A stretch of DNA of 64,000 nt, taken from Polaromonas sp. (GTDB lineage Bacteria > Pseudomonadota > Gammaproteobacteria > Burkholderiales > Burkholderiaceae_C). The position numbers were made by a program, and so were the translations under genes. The stretch spans positions 62,001 to 126,000 of the forward strand of contig JAAFIP010000003.1 of assembly GCA_013297865.1 (NCBI GenBank), written 5' to 3'. Below are positions 51,787 through 61,329 of the stretch, piece after piece (the first letter of the stretch is position 1; every line of letters begins with the position of its first letter). The notes beneath the pieces are model-generated. The model was not told the origin of the DNA. It ran no database searches and was given only the letters and a program-made list of their open reading frames with translations.

Positions 51787-52308
51787 ATGCTCCTGATTCG
51801 CCCCAGCACAGACGCTGACATTGCCGCCATCCAGGCCATTTATGCCCATCACGTGCTGCACGGCACGGGCACCTTTGAGACCGAGCCACCCAGCGTGGCC
51901 GACATGACAGCGCGCCGCGCTGATGTGCTGGGCAAAAAGCTGCCATACCTCGTGCTGGTGCAGGATAGCCAGGTGCTGGGGTTTGCCTATGCCAACTGGT
52001 TCAAGCCCCGCCCCGCTTACCGTTTCAGCGTCGAAGACTCCATTTACATGGCGCAGGGCACGGGCGGCAAAGGCTTGGGCAAGCTGTTGCTTACCGAGCT
52101 GCTGGCCCAACTGGAGCGTGGCGGCATCCGCAAGGCCATGGCCGTGATCGGGGATTCTCAAAACCACGGCTCCATTGGCGTGCACCGCAGTTGCGGGTTC
52201 ACGCAAATTGGCGTGGTTGCGTCCTGCGGATGGAAGTTTGGCCAATGGCGCGACATTGTGCTGATGGAAAAAACGCTTGGGGCTGGCGACAGCACCCCCG
52301 CTGAATAA
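51787..52308 (+). CDS. GNAT N-acetyltransferase, phosphinothricin/MnaT type
   Basis: 173 residues. IRPSTDADIAAIQAIYAHHV start and TGTFETEPPS, acetyl-CoA loop QGTGGKGLGKLLLTELLAQL, and NHGSIGVHRSCGFTQIGVV. The group acetylates phosphinothricin-like or methionine analogues (family knowledge). The actual substrate is unknown. Divergent from rpsP. Confidence 0.85.
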   Translation: MLLIRPSTDADIAAIQAIYAHHVLHGTGTFETEPPSVADMTARRADVLGKKLPYLVLVQDSQVLGFAYANWFKPRPAYRFSVEDSIYMAQGTGGKGLGKLLLTELLAQLERGGIRKAMAVIGDSQNHGSIGVHRSCGFTQIGVVASCGWKFGQWRDIVLMEKTLGAGDSTPAE

Positions 52309-52365
52309 ACCTTTTATTTGCCCTCGGCTGGCAATGCAGCCCGCAGCCTCACGTACCATCGCCGC

Positions 52366-52815
52366 ATGACCAAACACAAAACCCTCGCCGCCTGGCTTGC
52401 CTTCGTAGGCGGGCCATTGGGCCTGCACCGTTTTTATCTGCATGGCCTGGGCGATATGCTCGGCTGGCTGCTGCCCATTCCTACCGCCTTGGGTTTTTAC
52501 GGTGTGCAGCGCGTGCAGCAGTTTGGCCAGGATGATCTATGGAGCTGGCTGCTGATTCCCCTACTGGGCTTTACCATTGCCGCCTGCTGCCTGACCGCCA
52601 TCATCTATGGGCTGATGACACCGGAGAAGTGGAACGCCAGATTCAACCCCACCCTCAGCGAGGAAGCCGCCGCGGGCCGCACCAACTGGCTCACCATCGG
52701 CGCCATCGTCTTTGCGCTGCTGGTCGGCGCGACCTGCCTGATGAGCAGCATCGTATTCAGCTTCCAACGCTACTTTGAGTACCAGATTGAAGAGTCCCGC
52801 AAGCTATCTCAATAG
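52366..52815 (+). CDS. TM2-domain-like membrane protein
   Basis: 149 residues from ATG 52366 (MTKHKTLAAWLAFVGGPLGL). The TM2 signature GGPLGLHRFYLHG is followed by WLLPIPTALGFYG; further hydrophobic segments LLIPLLGFTIAACCLTAII and IGAIVFALLVGATCLMSSIV. Function unknown. A dispersed repeat follows within 10 bp of the stop. Confidence 0.72.
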   Translation: MTKHKTLAAWLAFVGGPLGLHRFYLHGLGDMLGWLLPIPTALGFYGVQRVQQFGQDDLWSWLLIPLLGFTIAACCLTAIIYGLMTPEKWNARFNPTLSEEAAAGRTNWLTIGAIVFALLVGATCLMSSIVFSFQRYFEYQIEESRKLSQ

Positions 52816-52821
52816 TGTTTT

Positions 52822-52871
52822 AGGGCTCCAGACCAATAGAATATCGCGGGAGCAGCTATTTAATTTATAGC
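52822..52871 (-). repeat. Dispersed palindromic repeat, copy K (intergenic)
   Basis: AGGGCTCCAGACCAATAGAA, TATCGCGGGAGCAGC, then TATTTAATTTATAGC. Just after the TM2 gene; may serve as its 3' hairpin. Confidence 0.9.
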
Positions 52872-52898
52872 AAATAGACAGTCAAAGGTATCCACAGA

Positions 52899-53207
52899 TC
52901 AACGCGAGGGTGTGCGGATTTTCTTGACTTCGACATCCGTTACGTCCAAGGGCTTGGTTCTTGCAGGCGTGGGCGCTGGATCGGGTGAAGTCGTATTGAA
53001 ACGTGACTTGAACATCTGGTTAAAGCCCTCACGTGGACCCATGCGCATCACAAACGGGCTGACAGCGCGCCGTGTTAACTTCAACCACAGCGCACGCAGG
53101 CTCCATAGCGCCAGCAGCACGGCCATCATCACAGCCAGGCTGAGCGCAAACACCAAAGCCGCGGCAACGAACACCGCCCGCAGCAACCATCGCAAAAGAG
53201 TATTCAT
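52899..53207 (-). CDS. Small membrane protein, unknown function
   Basis: 102 residues from ATG 53207 (MNTLLRWLLRAVFVAAALVF). One or two hydrophobic segments (ALVFALSLAVMMAVLLALWS), then a basic region and VDVEVKKIR-like tail (DVTDVEVKKIRTPSR). Lies 46 bp downstream of clpB on the same strand. Function unknown. Confidence 0.6.
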   Translation of the reverse strand: MNTLLRWLLRAVFVAAALVFALSLAVMMAVLLALWSLRALWLKLTRRAVSPFVMRMGPREGFNQMFKSRFNTTSPDPAPTPARTKPLDVTDVEVKKIRTPSR

Positions 53208-53253
53208 GATGACAATATTAGCGCGTTCAGCAAACCCCGGTGCATGTCGGTAT

Positions 53254-55866
53254 TCAATGCACCACGCGTTCAAACTTGAACACGCCGGGGTCATGGATCG
53301 GGTCTACCTCAACCGGAATCACGCTCTTGGGTGCAAAGCGGCCCTCCAGAATCAGCGTGGACAGCGGGTTTTCAATGCGCTGCTGGATGGCACGTTTTAA
53401 AGGTCTCGCGCCAAACACCGGATCAAAGCCCACTTTGGCCAGTTCAGCCAATGCAGCAGGAGACACCTCCAGTTGCAAGTCCATTTTTTCCAGGCGCATT
53501 TTCAGGGTTTGCAACTGAATCTTGGCAATGGCTTCGATATGCTGGGCATCCAGAGCGTGGAACACCACCGTCTCGTCGATACGGTTCAAAAACTCGGGGC
53601 GGAAATGGTTTTTAAGCTCATCCCACACTGCGTCTTTCATCTCTTCATAGGGCTTGCCTGTCATGCTCTGGATGATGGGCGAGCCGATATTGCTGGTCAT
53701 CACAATGACGGTGTTTTTAAAGTCCACGGTACGACCCTGCCCGTCCGTCAGACGGCCATCATCCAGCACCTGCAACAGCACGTTAAACACATCAGGGTGA
53801 GCTTTTTCCACCTCGTCCAGCAGCACCACGCTATAGGGTTTGCGGCGCACAGCCTCGGTGAGGTAGCCGCCTTCTTCATAGCCCACATAGCCCGGGGGCG
53901 CGCCAATCATGCGGGCGACGCTGTGCTTTTCCATGAACTCGCTCATGTCAATGCGAATCAAGTGGTCTTCGCTGTCAAACAGAAAGCCTGCCAGCGCCTT
54001 GCACAGCTCGGTTTTGCCCACGCCAGTGGGGCCCAGGAACAGGAAGCTGCCCGTAGGACGGTTGGGGTCCGACAGGCCTGCGCGTGAGCGGCGAATGGCG
54101 TTGGAGACGGCTTCAATCGCCTCGCCCTGCCCCACCACCCGCTCGTGCAGCTTGTGCTCCATCACTAGCAGCTTGTCGCGCTCGCCCTGCATCAGCTTGG
54201 CCACGGGAATGCCAGTAGCGCGGGCTACGACTTCGGCAATCTCTTCGGCACCCACCTGCGTGCGCAGCAGGGTAGGACGGCCTGCGTCTTTGGCAGACTT
54301 GTTTTTGGCGTCCTCTTTGGCCTGCGCGTCTTTGTATTGCTTCTCCAGCTCAGGCAGCTTGCCATACTGCAGCTCGGCCACAGCGTTGAAGTCGCCCTTG
54401 CGGGTGAGTTCCTCGATCTGAAAGCGCAGCTTGTCCATCGCTTCCTTGATGTGGGCACTGCCCTGCGCCTGGGCTTTTTCGGCTTTCCAGATTTCTTCCA
54501 GGTCAGCGTATTCTTTCTGCAGCTTGGTGATTTCTTCCTCGATCAGATCAAAGCGTTTTTTGCTGGATTCGTCTTTTTCCCGGCGCACGGCCTCACGCTC
54601 GATTTTGAGCTGGATCAAGCGGCGGTCCAGCTTGTCCATCACTTCGGGTTTGGAATCAATCTCGATTTTCACTTTCGAGGCGGCTTCATCGATCAGATCG
54701 ATCGCCTTGTCGGGCAGAAAGCGGTCGGTGATGTAGCGGTGGCTCAGCTCAGCAGCAGCCACTATGGCCGGGTCGGTGATTTCCACGCCGTGGTGCACTT
54801 CGTATTTTTCCTGCAGGCCGCGCAAAATGGCAATCGTCGCCTCGACTGTGGGCTCACCAACAAGGATTTTCTGAAAGCGCCGCTCCAGAGCAGCATCTTT
54901 TTCGATGTATTTGCGGTATTCGTCCAGCGTGGTCGCGCCCACGCAGTGCAGCTCGCCACGCGCCAGCGCGGGTTTGAGCATGTTGCCGGCATCCATCGCG
55001 CCCTCGGCCTTGCCCGCGCCCACCATGGTGTGCAGCTCATCGATGAAGACAATGGTTTGGCCTTCGTCCTTGGCCAGGTCTTTGAGCACGTTTTTCAGCC
55101 GCTCTTCAAACTCACCTCTGAACTTGGCCCCCGCCAGCAGCGCCGCCATGTCCAGCGACAGCACCCGCTTGCCTTTGAGCGAATCAGGCACTTCACCGCT
55201 GACAATGCGCTGCGCCAGCCCCTCGACAATGGCTGTTTTGCCAACGCCTGGTTCGCCAATCAGCACGGGGTTGTTTTTGGTGCGGCGCTGCAGCACCTGG
55301 ATGGCACGGCGGATCTCGTCGTCGCGGCCAATCACCGGGTCCAGCTTGCCCATGCGGGCGCGCTCGGTCAGATCGAGGCAGTATTTTTTCAGCGATTCGC
55401 GCTGGTCTTCTGCATCTGCACTGTCCACGCCCTGCCCGCCACGCACCGCTGTAATGGCCGCTTCCAGGCTTTTGCGGTTCAGGCCGTGGTCTTTGGCCGT
55501 TTTGGCCAGGTCTTGCTTGCTGTCAGCCAAGGCCAGCAAAAACAGCTCCCCAGCGATGAACTGGTCGCCTCGCTTGATGCTTTCCTTTTCTGCGCCCTGA
55601 ATCAGGCTGGCCAGATCGCGCCCTACGGTCACCTGCTCCTGGCCCTGCACCTGGGGCAGCTTCTTGACTGCGCTGTCAGCTGCCGCCTGCAAACCCGCCA
55701 CATTCACCCCCGCACGCTGCAGCAGCGCCTTGGGGCCGTCGTCCTGGCGCAGCATGGCTGCCAGCACATGGGCTGGCTCAATGTAGGCATGGTCGTTGCC
55801 CAGCGCGATGCTTTGGGCGTCGGCCAGCGCTTCCTGGAATTTGGTAGTCAGTTTGTCAAGTCGCAT
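53254..55866 (-). CDS. clpB: ATP-dependent disaggregase ClpB
   Basis: AAA+ chaperone that rescues aggregated protein with DnaK. 870 residues, full length. Clp-N repeats ([20 protein letters not shown]), first Walker [14 protein letters not shown], coiled M-domain about residues 400-530, second Walker [16 protein letters not shown], and conserved [20 protein letters not shown]. Promoter at 55889-55917 is of sigma-32 type. Upstream gene on the same strand ends inside it. Confidence 0.97.
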   Translation of the reverse strand: MRLDKLTTKFQEALADAQSIALGNDHAYIEPAHVLAAMLRQDDGPKALLQRAGVNVAGLQAAADSAVKKLPQVQGQEQVTVGRDLASLIQGAEKESIKRGDQFIAGELFLLALADSKQDLAKTAKDHGLNRKSLEAAITAVRGGQGVDSADAEDQRESLKKYCLDLTERARMGKLDPVIGRDDEIRRAIQVLQRRTKNNPVLIGEPGVGKTAIVEGLAQRIVSGEVPDSLKGKRVLSLDMAALLAGAKFRGEFEERLKNVLKDLAKDEGQTIVFIDELHTMVGAGKAEGAMDAGNMLKPALARGELHCVGATTLDEYRKYIEKDAALERRFQKILVGEPTVEATIAILRGLQEKYEVHHGVEITDPAIVAAAELSHRYITDRFLPDKAIDLIDEAASKVKIEIDSKPEVMDKLDRRLIQLKIEREAVRREKDESSKKRFDLIEEEITKLQKEYADLEEIWKAEKAQAQGSAHIKEAMDKLRFQIEELTRKGDFNAVAELQYGKLPELEKQYKDAQAKEDAKNKSAKDAGRPTLLRTQVGAEEIAEVVARATGIPVAKLMQGERDKLLVMEHKLHERVVGQGEAIEAVSNAIRRSRAGLSDPNRPTGSFLFLGPTGVGKTELCKALAGFLFDSEDHLIRIDMSEFMEKHSVARMIGAPPGYVGYEEGGYLTEAVRRKPYSVVLLDEVEKAHPDVFNVLLQVLDDGRLTDGQGRTVDFKNTVIVMTSNIGSPIIQSMTGKPYEEMKDAVWDELKNHFRPEFLNRIDETVVFHALDAQHIEAIAKIQLQTLKMRLEKMDLQLEVSPAALAELAKVGFDPVFGARPLKRAIQQRIENPLSTLILEGRFAPKSVIPVEVDPIHDPGVFKFERVVH

Positions 55867-55888
55867 GGAAAATCTCCGAATTACGCCC

Positions 55889-55917
55889 TAGCTGGGGTGC
55901 AATCGGCCATTTTCAAG
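55889..55917 (-). promoter_or_regulatory. Sigma-32-like heat-shock promoter before clpB
   Basis: On the minus strand CTTGAA (55917-55912), 14 bases, CCCCAGCTA (55897-55889); a very good match. The TGA stop of the upstream monooxygenase gene lies inside the -35 box. Confidence 0.8.
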
Positions 55918-57160
55918 CTTTGACGACCTCCAAAGAGAATCCGGCGATTTTTTTATAGCTTTCGGAGATTTCACGCAGCTCAGCCTGGCTGATCACATCG
56001 TCAATATGGCGAAAAGGCTTGTCCCCTGCCAGCTCGTCAACTTTGATATTGATGAAATCCGGCGGCACGCTGCGGTTGGTTTGCACGATACGTGCCGTCT
56101 GCTCGCGGCGCTGGGTTTCATAGGCCTGCAATGCAGCCAGCGGGTCAGACTGCGTTGCCAGCTCTTTGGCCAGAATGCGTGCATCAATCAAGGCCTGGGC
56201 GGAGCCATTGGAGCCACGCGGATACATCGGGTGCGCGGCATCGCCCATCAAGGTCACGCAGCCAAAGGTCCACTGGGCCACGGGGTCCTTGTCGACCATC
56301 GGATACTGCAGCACCTGGTCAGCATTGCGGATCAGCGCAGGCACATCAAGCCAGTCGAACTGCCAGTCTTTGAAGATATGGATGAAATCATCGGCCTTGC
56401 CACCAGTGTTCCAGTCGTTCATGTCGCGGCTGTTGCCTTCGATCTCGGCCATCCAGTTGATAAGCTGGTTGCCTTGACGGTCTATGTTGTCCACGATGGG
56501 GTAGATCACCATCTTGCTGGTTTTGATGGACCCTACCCGCATATAGCTCTTGCCCGTCAGAATGGGCTTGTGCCGCGTCACACCGCGCCAGGTGTTGATG
56601 CCTGCAAAAGCCAGTTTCTCATCGGGATAGTACTGGCGGCGCACCGCCGAATGGATGCCATCGCAGGCAATCACCACATCAGCCTGCACCGACGGCAGGC
56701 TGGCACCATCGCTGTGCTGCACAAAATGCACCTGGGCGCCCTGCGCGCTTTGGCTCACGCCGGTGCAGCGGTGATTGGTATGGATGTGTGCAGCACCGAG
56801 GCGCTTGAGCGCTGCATCGAACAGAATTTTGTGCAGCTTGCCTCGGTGGATACCTACCTCGGGCATGGGATAGCCCGCATGGCGGCCTCGCGGCTCGCGG
56901 TAAATGTATTGACCAAAGCGGTTGAAGAAGACGCTCTCCAGGTTTTCAATGCCTGCTGCCTCCAGCGCATCCTGCAGGCCCAGCGCAGCTAGCTCGCGCA
57001 TGCCATGGGGTAGCAGGGTAATGCCCACGCCCAGTTCGCGCACCTCGGGCACACTCTCATACACTTCACAAGCCAGGCCCAACTGGTGCAGATGCAGCGC
57101 AAATCCCAGGCCCGCAATGCCGCCACCGACCACTGCAATGCGTGGCGCCATGGTGTTCAT
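55913..57160 (-). CDS. FAD-dependent aromatic monooxygenase
   Basis: 415 residues, possibly starting at ATG 57151 (MAPRIAVVGGGIAGLGFALH). FAD GxGxxG site IAVVGGGIAGLGFAL, VIACDGIHSAVRR (DG motif), and LMGDAAHPMYPRGSNGSAQA (GD motif). Salicylate-hydroxylase or PhzS-like group A flavoprotein. Its start overlaps the end of the Bug-protein gene by 4 bp, so it is co-translated. Its stop lies in the clpB promoter. Substrate likely a hydroxylated aromatic acid. Confidence 0.88.
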   Translation of the reverse strand: MNTMAPRIAVVGGGIAGLGFALHLHQLGLACEVYESVPEVRELGVGITLLPHGMRELAALGLQDALEAAGIENLESVFFNRFGQYIYREPRGRHAGYPMPEVGIHRGKLHKILFDAALKRLGAAHIHTNHRCTGVSQSAQGAQVHFVQHSDGASLPSVQADVVIACDGIHSAVRRQYYPDEKLAFAGINTWRGVTRHKPILTGKSYMRVGSIKTSKMVIYPIVDNIDRQGNQLINWMAEIEGNSRDMNDWNTGGKADDFIHIFKDWQFDWLDVPALIRNADQVLQYPMVDKDPVAQWTFGCVTLMGDAAHPMYPRGSNGSAQALIDARILAKELATQSDPLAALQAYETQRREQTARIVQTNRSVPPDFINIKVDELAGDKPFRHIDDVISQAELREISESYKKIAGFSLEVVKA

Positions 57161-58128
57161 TCCGCGCTGATGTTGTTGCGCCGGATCACCTCGCCCCAGC
57201 GGGGATAGTCCTTGTTGACCAGATAGGTCAGCTCGTCGGTGGTTGACGCGGCCGCATCCATGCCCGCGCGCTTGAGCAGCTCGCTGACCTCGGGTAGCTT
57301 GAGAATGGCACTGATCTCGGTGTTCAGACGGTTTACTACGGTAGAGGACGTTTTGCTGGGCGTGAAAAACGCGTACCAGAGATCTACCTCCACCCCTTTG
57401 ATACCTAGCTCATTGAACGTCGCCACATTGCCCGCCACGGGGTGGCGCTTGGGGCTGCCAACAGCCAAGGCATTGAGCTTGCCAGTGTTGACAAAATTCT
57501 GGGCAATATGCACAGGCAGAAAGCCCACATTGAGCTCACCCGAGAGCAGGTCCTGCGTATAGCCTGCGGTGCCGCGGTAGGGCACATGCAGCATGAACAG
57601 CTCGGTCTTGGCCTTGAACAGCTCCATGGCCATATGGTGGGGTGTGCCGACACCGGGCGAGCCAAAACTAATCGACCCCGGCTTGGCCTTGGACTGTTTG
57701 ACGAGGTCGTCTACGGATTTGATACCCGTTTTAGGGTGGCTCACCAGCATCAGTGTGCCCCACGCCGCCAGCGAGACGGAGGAAAAATCACGCACGGGGC
57801 TGAAAGGCACGTTTTTGTACAGCTGAGATGCCATGAGCATAGTGTTGGCCCCCATCAGCACTGTGTAGCCATCAGGGTTGGCTTTGGCTACTGCGTCTGC
57901 GCCGATGTTGCCACTTGCACCTGGCAGGTTCTGAACCACCACGGGTTGGCCCAAACGCTCTGACAGGCGTGGCGACACGGCGCGGGCAATGGTGTCCATG
58001 CCTGTTCCGGCGGTGAAGGGCACAATGATTTTGATGGGCTGCGCTGGCCAGGTTTGTGCCAGGGCGCACAGCGCTGTGGTTGAAAATACGGCGCCGGCAA
58101 GGGCTTGGATGAATAGACGTCGCATCAT
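57157..58128 (-). CDS. Bug-family tripartite tricarboxylate transporter binding protein
   Basis: 323 residues from ATG 58128 (MMRRLFIQALAGAVFSTTAL). Signal peptide ends TTALCALAQT. The segment WPAQPIKIIVPFTAGTGMDT is the Bug (TctC) signature. Periplasmic ligand capture for organic acids. No membrane subunits here, as usual for Bug proteins. Between the LigW-like gene and the monooxygenase; it may bind the aromatic acid for this operon (inference). Confidence 0.9.
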   Translation of the reverse strand: MMRRLFIQALAGAVFSTTALCALAQTWPAQPIKIIVPFTAGTGMDTIARAVSPRLSERLGQPVVVQNLPGASGNIGADAVAKANPDGYTVLMGANTMLMASQLYKNVPFSPVRDFSSVSLAAWGTLMLVSHPKTGIKSVDDLVKQSKAKPGSISFGSPGVGTPHHMAMELFKAKTELFMLHVPYRGTAGYTQDLLSGELNVGFLPVHIAQNFVNTGKLNALAVGSPKRHPVAGNVATFNELGIKGVEVDLWYAFFTPSKTSSTVVNRLNTEISAILKLPEVSELLKRAGMDAAASTTDELTYLVNKDYPRWGEVIRRNNISAE

Positions 58129-58171
58129 TGTCTCTCGTGTAGGTGTTGGATGGATGATTCTGGTGTGTTGT

Positions 58172-59245
58172 TCAACGGGGCGCAATCTTGAAAACCCGCT
58201 GTGCATTTGTTTGGAAGAATTTCTTCTTGTCTTCGTCAGGCATTGTCATGGCATCGAGTGCCACCACTTCATCGGCAGCATACTGGTATGGGTAGTCCAT
58301 GGCATACAGCACACGGTCTACACCCACCACGGCCTGGGTGAATTTGATGGCTGGCTCCCAGGCCACGCCACTATTGGTGATGTAGAAGTTCTCGCGCAGG
58401 TAGTCACTGGGTTTTTTCTTTAGGGGCTTCACGCTGTCATAGCGCTGTGACTTCACGGTAGCGTTATGCATATAGTCCAGGCGATACGACCAGAACGGCA
58501 GTGCCTCACCCATGTGGCCAATGATCATCTGCAGCTTGGGGAAACGGTCAAACACCCCGGCGGTGATGATGCGCAGTGCGTGCAGTCCTGTCTCTACGCC
58601 AAACCCATAAATCGCACCATCCAGGCCGCATTCGTGAAATGGCTGGAACATATTGCGTGGCAGCGAATTGGGGTGCAGATAGATAGGTACATTCAGCGCC
58701 TCGGCAGCAGCAAAGATGTCCCAGAATTTCGGGTCAGACAGGTATTCGCCTTGGGTATGCGAGTTGATGATGACCGAGTGCATGCCCAGCTGGTTGACAC
58801 CGCGCTCGATCTCTTTGGCCGCAGCCGCAGGGTCTTGTGGTGCCACGGCGATCATGCCGGTAAAGCGCGTAGGATGGCGGCGCACGGCTGCAGCAAGCTG
58901 GTCATTGGCCGTCCGCGCAAAAGACACGGCGGTGGCAGTGTCCATCACCTGTACACCAGGGGCTGTCAGCGCGATCACCTGGTGGTCAATGCCCGCTTCA
59001 TCCATATGCTGCAGACGTATGTCGCCCAGGTCGGTCAGGCAACGCATGATGTGCTGGGCGCGTGCACTGGGGCTGCTCATGTAAAAGCCCATCAACCCCT
59101 TGAACCCGGGGTCAACATCGGGTTGAGCCAAGATTTTGCGGTAGATGTCCAGCATCTCCACTGGTGCAAAGGCCTCTTCTGTGGCGATGCGCAGATAGTC
59201 TGGATGGCGCTTAGGATGGTTTTTTGTAGTGTGATCGTTGTCCAT
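58172..59245 (-). CDS. Amidohydrolase, LigW-like (5-carboxyvanillate/gamma-resorcylate decarboxylase type)
   Basis: Non-oxidative decarboxylase of an aromatic acid, by family. 357 residues. RIATEEAFAPVEM with the metal Glu, NSHTQGEYL, YLHPNSLPRNMF with metal His, IIGHMGEALPFWSYRLDYMH, and VLYAMDYPYQYAADEV with metal Asp agree very closely with the LigW proteins of sphingomonads as I recall them. First gene of a line with the Bug and flavin monooxygenase genes, so a decarboxylation followed by hydroxylation is plausible. The precise acid is unknown. Confidence 0.85.
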   Translation of the reverse strand: MDNDHTTKNHPKRHPDYLRIATEEAFAPVEMLDIYRKILAQPDVDPGFKGLMGFYMSSPSARAQHIMRCLTDLGDIRLQHMDEAGIDHQVIALTAPGVQVMDTATAVSFARTANDQLAAAVRRHPTRFTGMIAVAPQDPAAAAKEIERGVNQLGMHSVIINSHTQGEYLSDPKFWDIFAAAEALNVPIYLHPNSLPRNMFQPFHECGLDGAIYGFGVETGLHALRIITAGVFDRFPKLQMIIGHMGEALPFWSYRLDYMHNATVKSQRYDSVKPLKKKPSDYLRENFYITNSGVAWEPAIKFTQAVVGVDRVLYAMDYPYQYAADEVVALDAMTMPDEDKKKFFQTNAQRVFKIAPR

Positions 59246-59363
59246 GGTGCTTCGCTAGTGTAAGCAACGAATGTAAGCCATCGTGTGCACGATTCGGGTC
59301 ACCGTTGAAATAGCTGTTATTGCAACCGCGTCGGTCAGCTTGCAGTGGCTCTAAAATCACCCC

Positions 59364-59954
59364 ATGAACATCCATCAACTCAGTGTCACTTACCTGCAGG
59401 AGCAGGACCGCATTCTGGCGCGGATCAACACCACGCAAGGCGCAGAGCTGCGGTTGTGGTTGACACGGCGTCTAACCTTGGGGCTGTCTCCTTTGCTGGC
59501 CAAGATCGTTGCGCAGCACATCGCCAAACAGGAGGCGATCACCTCGCCCCATATCTCGCCCACCACTGCTGCAGACACCCTGACCCAGCAGATGCTGGTG
59601 GAGTTTAAAAAAGCAGAGTCCCTGGAAAAAGCAGATTTCACCACCCCCTTCAAGGACGCCCCAGCCCAGTTGCCCTTGGGGGCCGAGCCCCTGCTGGTCA
59701 CAGAAGTCAATGTGACACCACTGCCCAATGGCCAGCTGCAGATGGTGTTTAACGAGAAACTGCCCGACGTGCCGCAGCCCCGCGGCTTTCAGATCGCGCT
59801 GGAAGCCAATCTGATCCACGGTTTTGTGCATTTGCTGGACAAGGCTCTGGCCGCTTCACAGTGGGCCGAAGGAGCGCAACTGGCTGCGCCGCACGCCCTG
59901 GGCAGCTTGCCGGGTGAAGACGCAGCTGGGTCAAAGCCACGTTATCTCAACTAG
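59364..59954 (+). CDS. Hypothetical protein
   Basis: 196 residues, cytosolic, no recognisable domain. MNIHQLSVTYLQEQDRILAR, a basic and hydrophobic helix (LRLWLTRRLTLGLSPLLAKI), then a beta-rich C-half (LLVTEVNVTPLPNGQLQMVF). Good codon usage suggests a real gene. Divergent from the LigW-like gene. Confidence 0.6.
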   Translation: MNIHQLSVTYLQEQDRILARINTTQGAELRLWLTRRLTLGLSPLLAKIVAQHIAKQEAITSPHISPTTAADTLTQQMLVEFKKAESLEKADFTTPFKDAPAQLPLGAEPLLVTEVNVTPLPNGQLQMVFNEKLPDVPQPRGFQIALEANLIHGFVHLLDKALAASQWAEGAQLAAPHALGSLPGEDAAGSKPRYLN

Positions 59955-59989
59955 GCTGCATTTACACGCATCGCGGCGTGTAGGCCGCT

Positions 59990-61210
59990 TTATTGCAGTT
60001 CGATCTGCATCCCCGCCGCGCGCAGGCGCTGCACCAGTACGTCACCCAGGGCATAGGCTGGGGTAATCACACCACCGCGCTGCCTGCCACCAGGCAATTG
60101 CGCAGCACCATGGACCAAGGCCATCGCAGATTCGCAGACCATTTTGGTAGTGGCGCGGTTGCTAGGGTCGCCTTGTTCGCTGACTACGGCACGCACGATG
60201 TTGCCTTGCGCTGACCGGCCTATCAGCTGACAGCGAAACGAGCCGCTATCCATTGCCTGCTCGCTCGGCCCCTCGCCGGGCTTGGGCGCAAAGGCGGCGG
60301 TGAGTCTGCGTACAGCAGAAAACTGCAATGCCGTTTGCGTAACCAGGCTGCCCGCGCTCAGGCCAGCAGCGGCCACAGCGGCAACAGCGCCCTTGCCAAA
60401 TCGTAGATATTCCTGGTAGTGAAATTGCGCTGCGTAGGCCTGGTCCCCTGCAGCCTGCAGCAGTGCTGCGCTGCGGCGCACTACCCGGGTGTTGATCGGC
60501 CCCATAAAGAAGGGACCAAGCCAGGCAGCAAAGTCTGCATCGCGGTAGGGAGCAGTCGGGTCTTGGTGCGCAGCGTCGTTGGCATCGGCCACATGCCCAG
60601 GGTTGAGCAGGAATGGCTGGGCAAACTCTTTAGCCTGGCCTTTACCCATGATGTTGAGGATGGAAGCCAGCGTGCCGCCGTTGAGGCCACCGCGCAACGA
60701 GAAACAGGCCTTGACATCCACACAGGGCTCGCTGTGCCGGCGAAGCATCTCCTGCGCCACCACATACGTGCCGATATCGGACGGCACCGAATCAAAACCA
60801 CAGCCTGGTACGATGCGCGTGCCCTCTTGTGCGGCTTGGGCATGGTGGGCGTCAATCATCTGGCGCACCCAGGGCGTTTCCCCGGTGATGTCTGCATAGT
60901 GGGTTTGGTGGCGCACACACGCGGCGACCAGCTCGCTGCCATACAGCGCATAGGGCCCTGCACTGGAGAGCACCACCTGGGTCTCGATGGCCAGGCGAGC
61001 CAGCGCCAGGCTGTCCTGTGCATCGGCCACAATCACGGGCACACGAATGTTCAGCTCGCGCAGTATGGCAGTCAGTTTGTCACGACTGCGCCCCGCAATA
61101 GCCCACGATAGGCCCTTGGCATGCTGGGCAAAATAAGCCACTGTTTGCTGGCCCACAAAACCTGTTGCTCCGTACAGAACAACATCGTATTTACGCCGGG
61201 AAGATTTCAT
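59990..61210 (-). CDS. Saccharopine dehydrogenase-like NAD(P)-binding reductase
   Basis: 406 residues from ATG 61210 (MKSSRRKYDVVLYGATGFVG). Rossmann loop GATGFVGQQTV, AGRSRDKL, and SSAGPYALYGSELVAACVRH then YADITGETPWVRQMIDAHH. Saccharopine dehydrogenase / trans-acting enoyl reductase family. Divergent from the MDR gene by 119 bp. Substrate unknown. Confidence 0.85.
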   Translation of the reverse strand: MKSSRRKYDVVLYGATGFVGQQTVAYFAQHAKGLSWAIAGRSRDKLTAILRELNIRVPVIVADAQDSLALARLAIETQVVLSSAGPYALYGSELVAACVRHQTHYADITGETPWVRQMIDAHHAQAAQEGTRIVPGCGFDSVPSDIGTYVVAQEMLRRHSEPCVDVKACFSLRGGLNGGTLASILNIMGKGQAKEFAQPFLLNPGHVADANDAAHQDPTAPYRDADFAAWLGPFFMGPINTRVVRRSAALLQAAGDQAYAAQFHYQEYLRFGKGAVAAVAAAGLSAGSLVTQTALQFSAVRRLTAAFAPKPGEGPSEQAMDSGSFRCQLIGRSAQGNIVRAVVSEQGDPSNRATTKMVCESAMALVHGAAQLPGGRQRGGVITPAYALGDVLVQRLRAAGMQIELQ

Positions 61211-61329
61211 TGAAATAATGCTTTGGTATTCAATGTAGTGTCGCACAAGCAACCGCGCTCGTGCAAGAGCTGAAGTACCATCCGTTGTATTCTTTTCCTA
61301 CCTTGTCCACTTACCTAGCAAACACCATC

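Noticed and set aside
54337-55923. A 528-codon open frame opposite clpB
   Set aside because: Antisense shadow of clpB; low-complexity His/Gln/Val-rich translation.
59300-59352. Possible decayed copy of the dispersed repeat (AAATAGCTGTTATTGCAACC)
   Set aside because: Only the first eight bases or so match; the rest does not align to the consensus arm.
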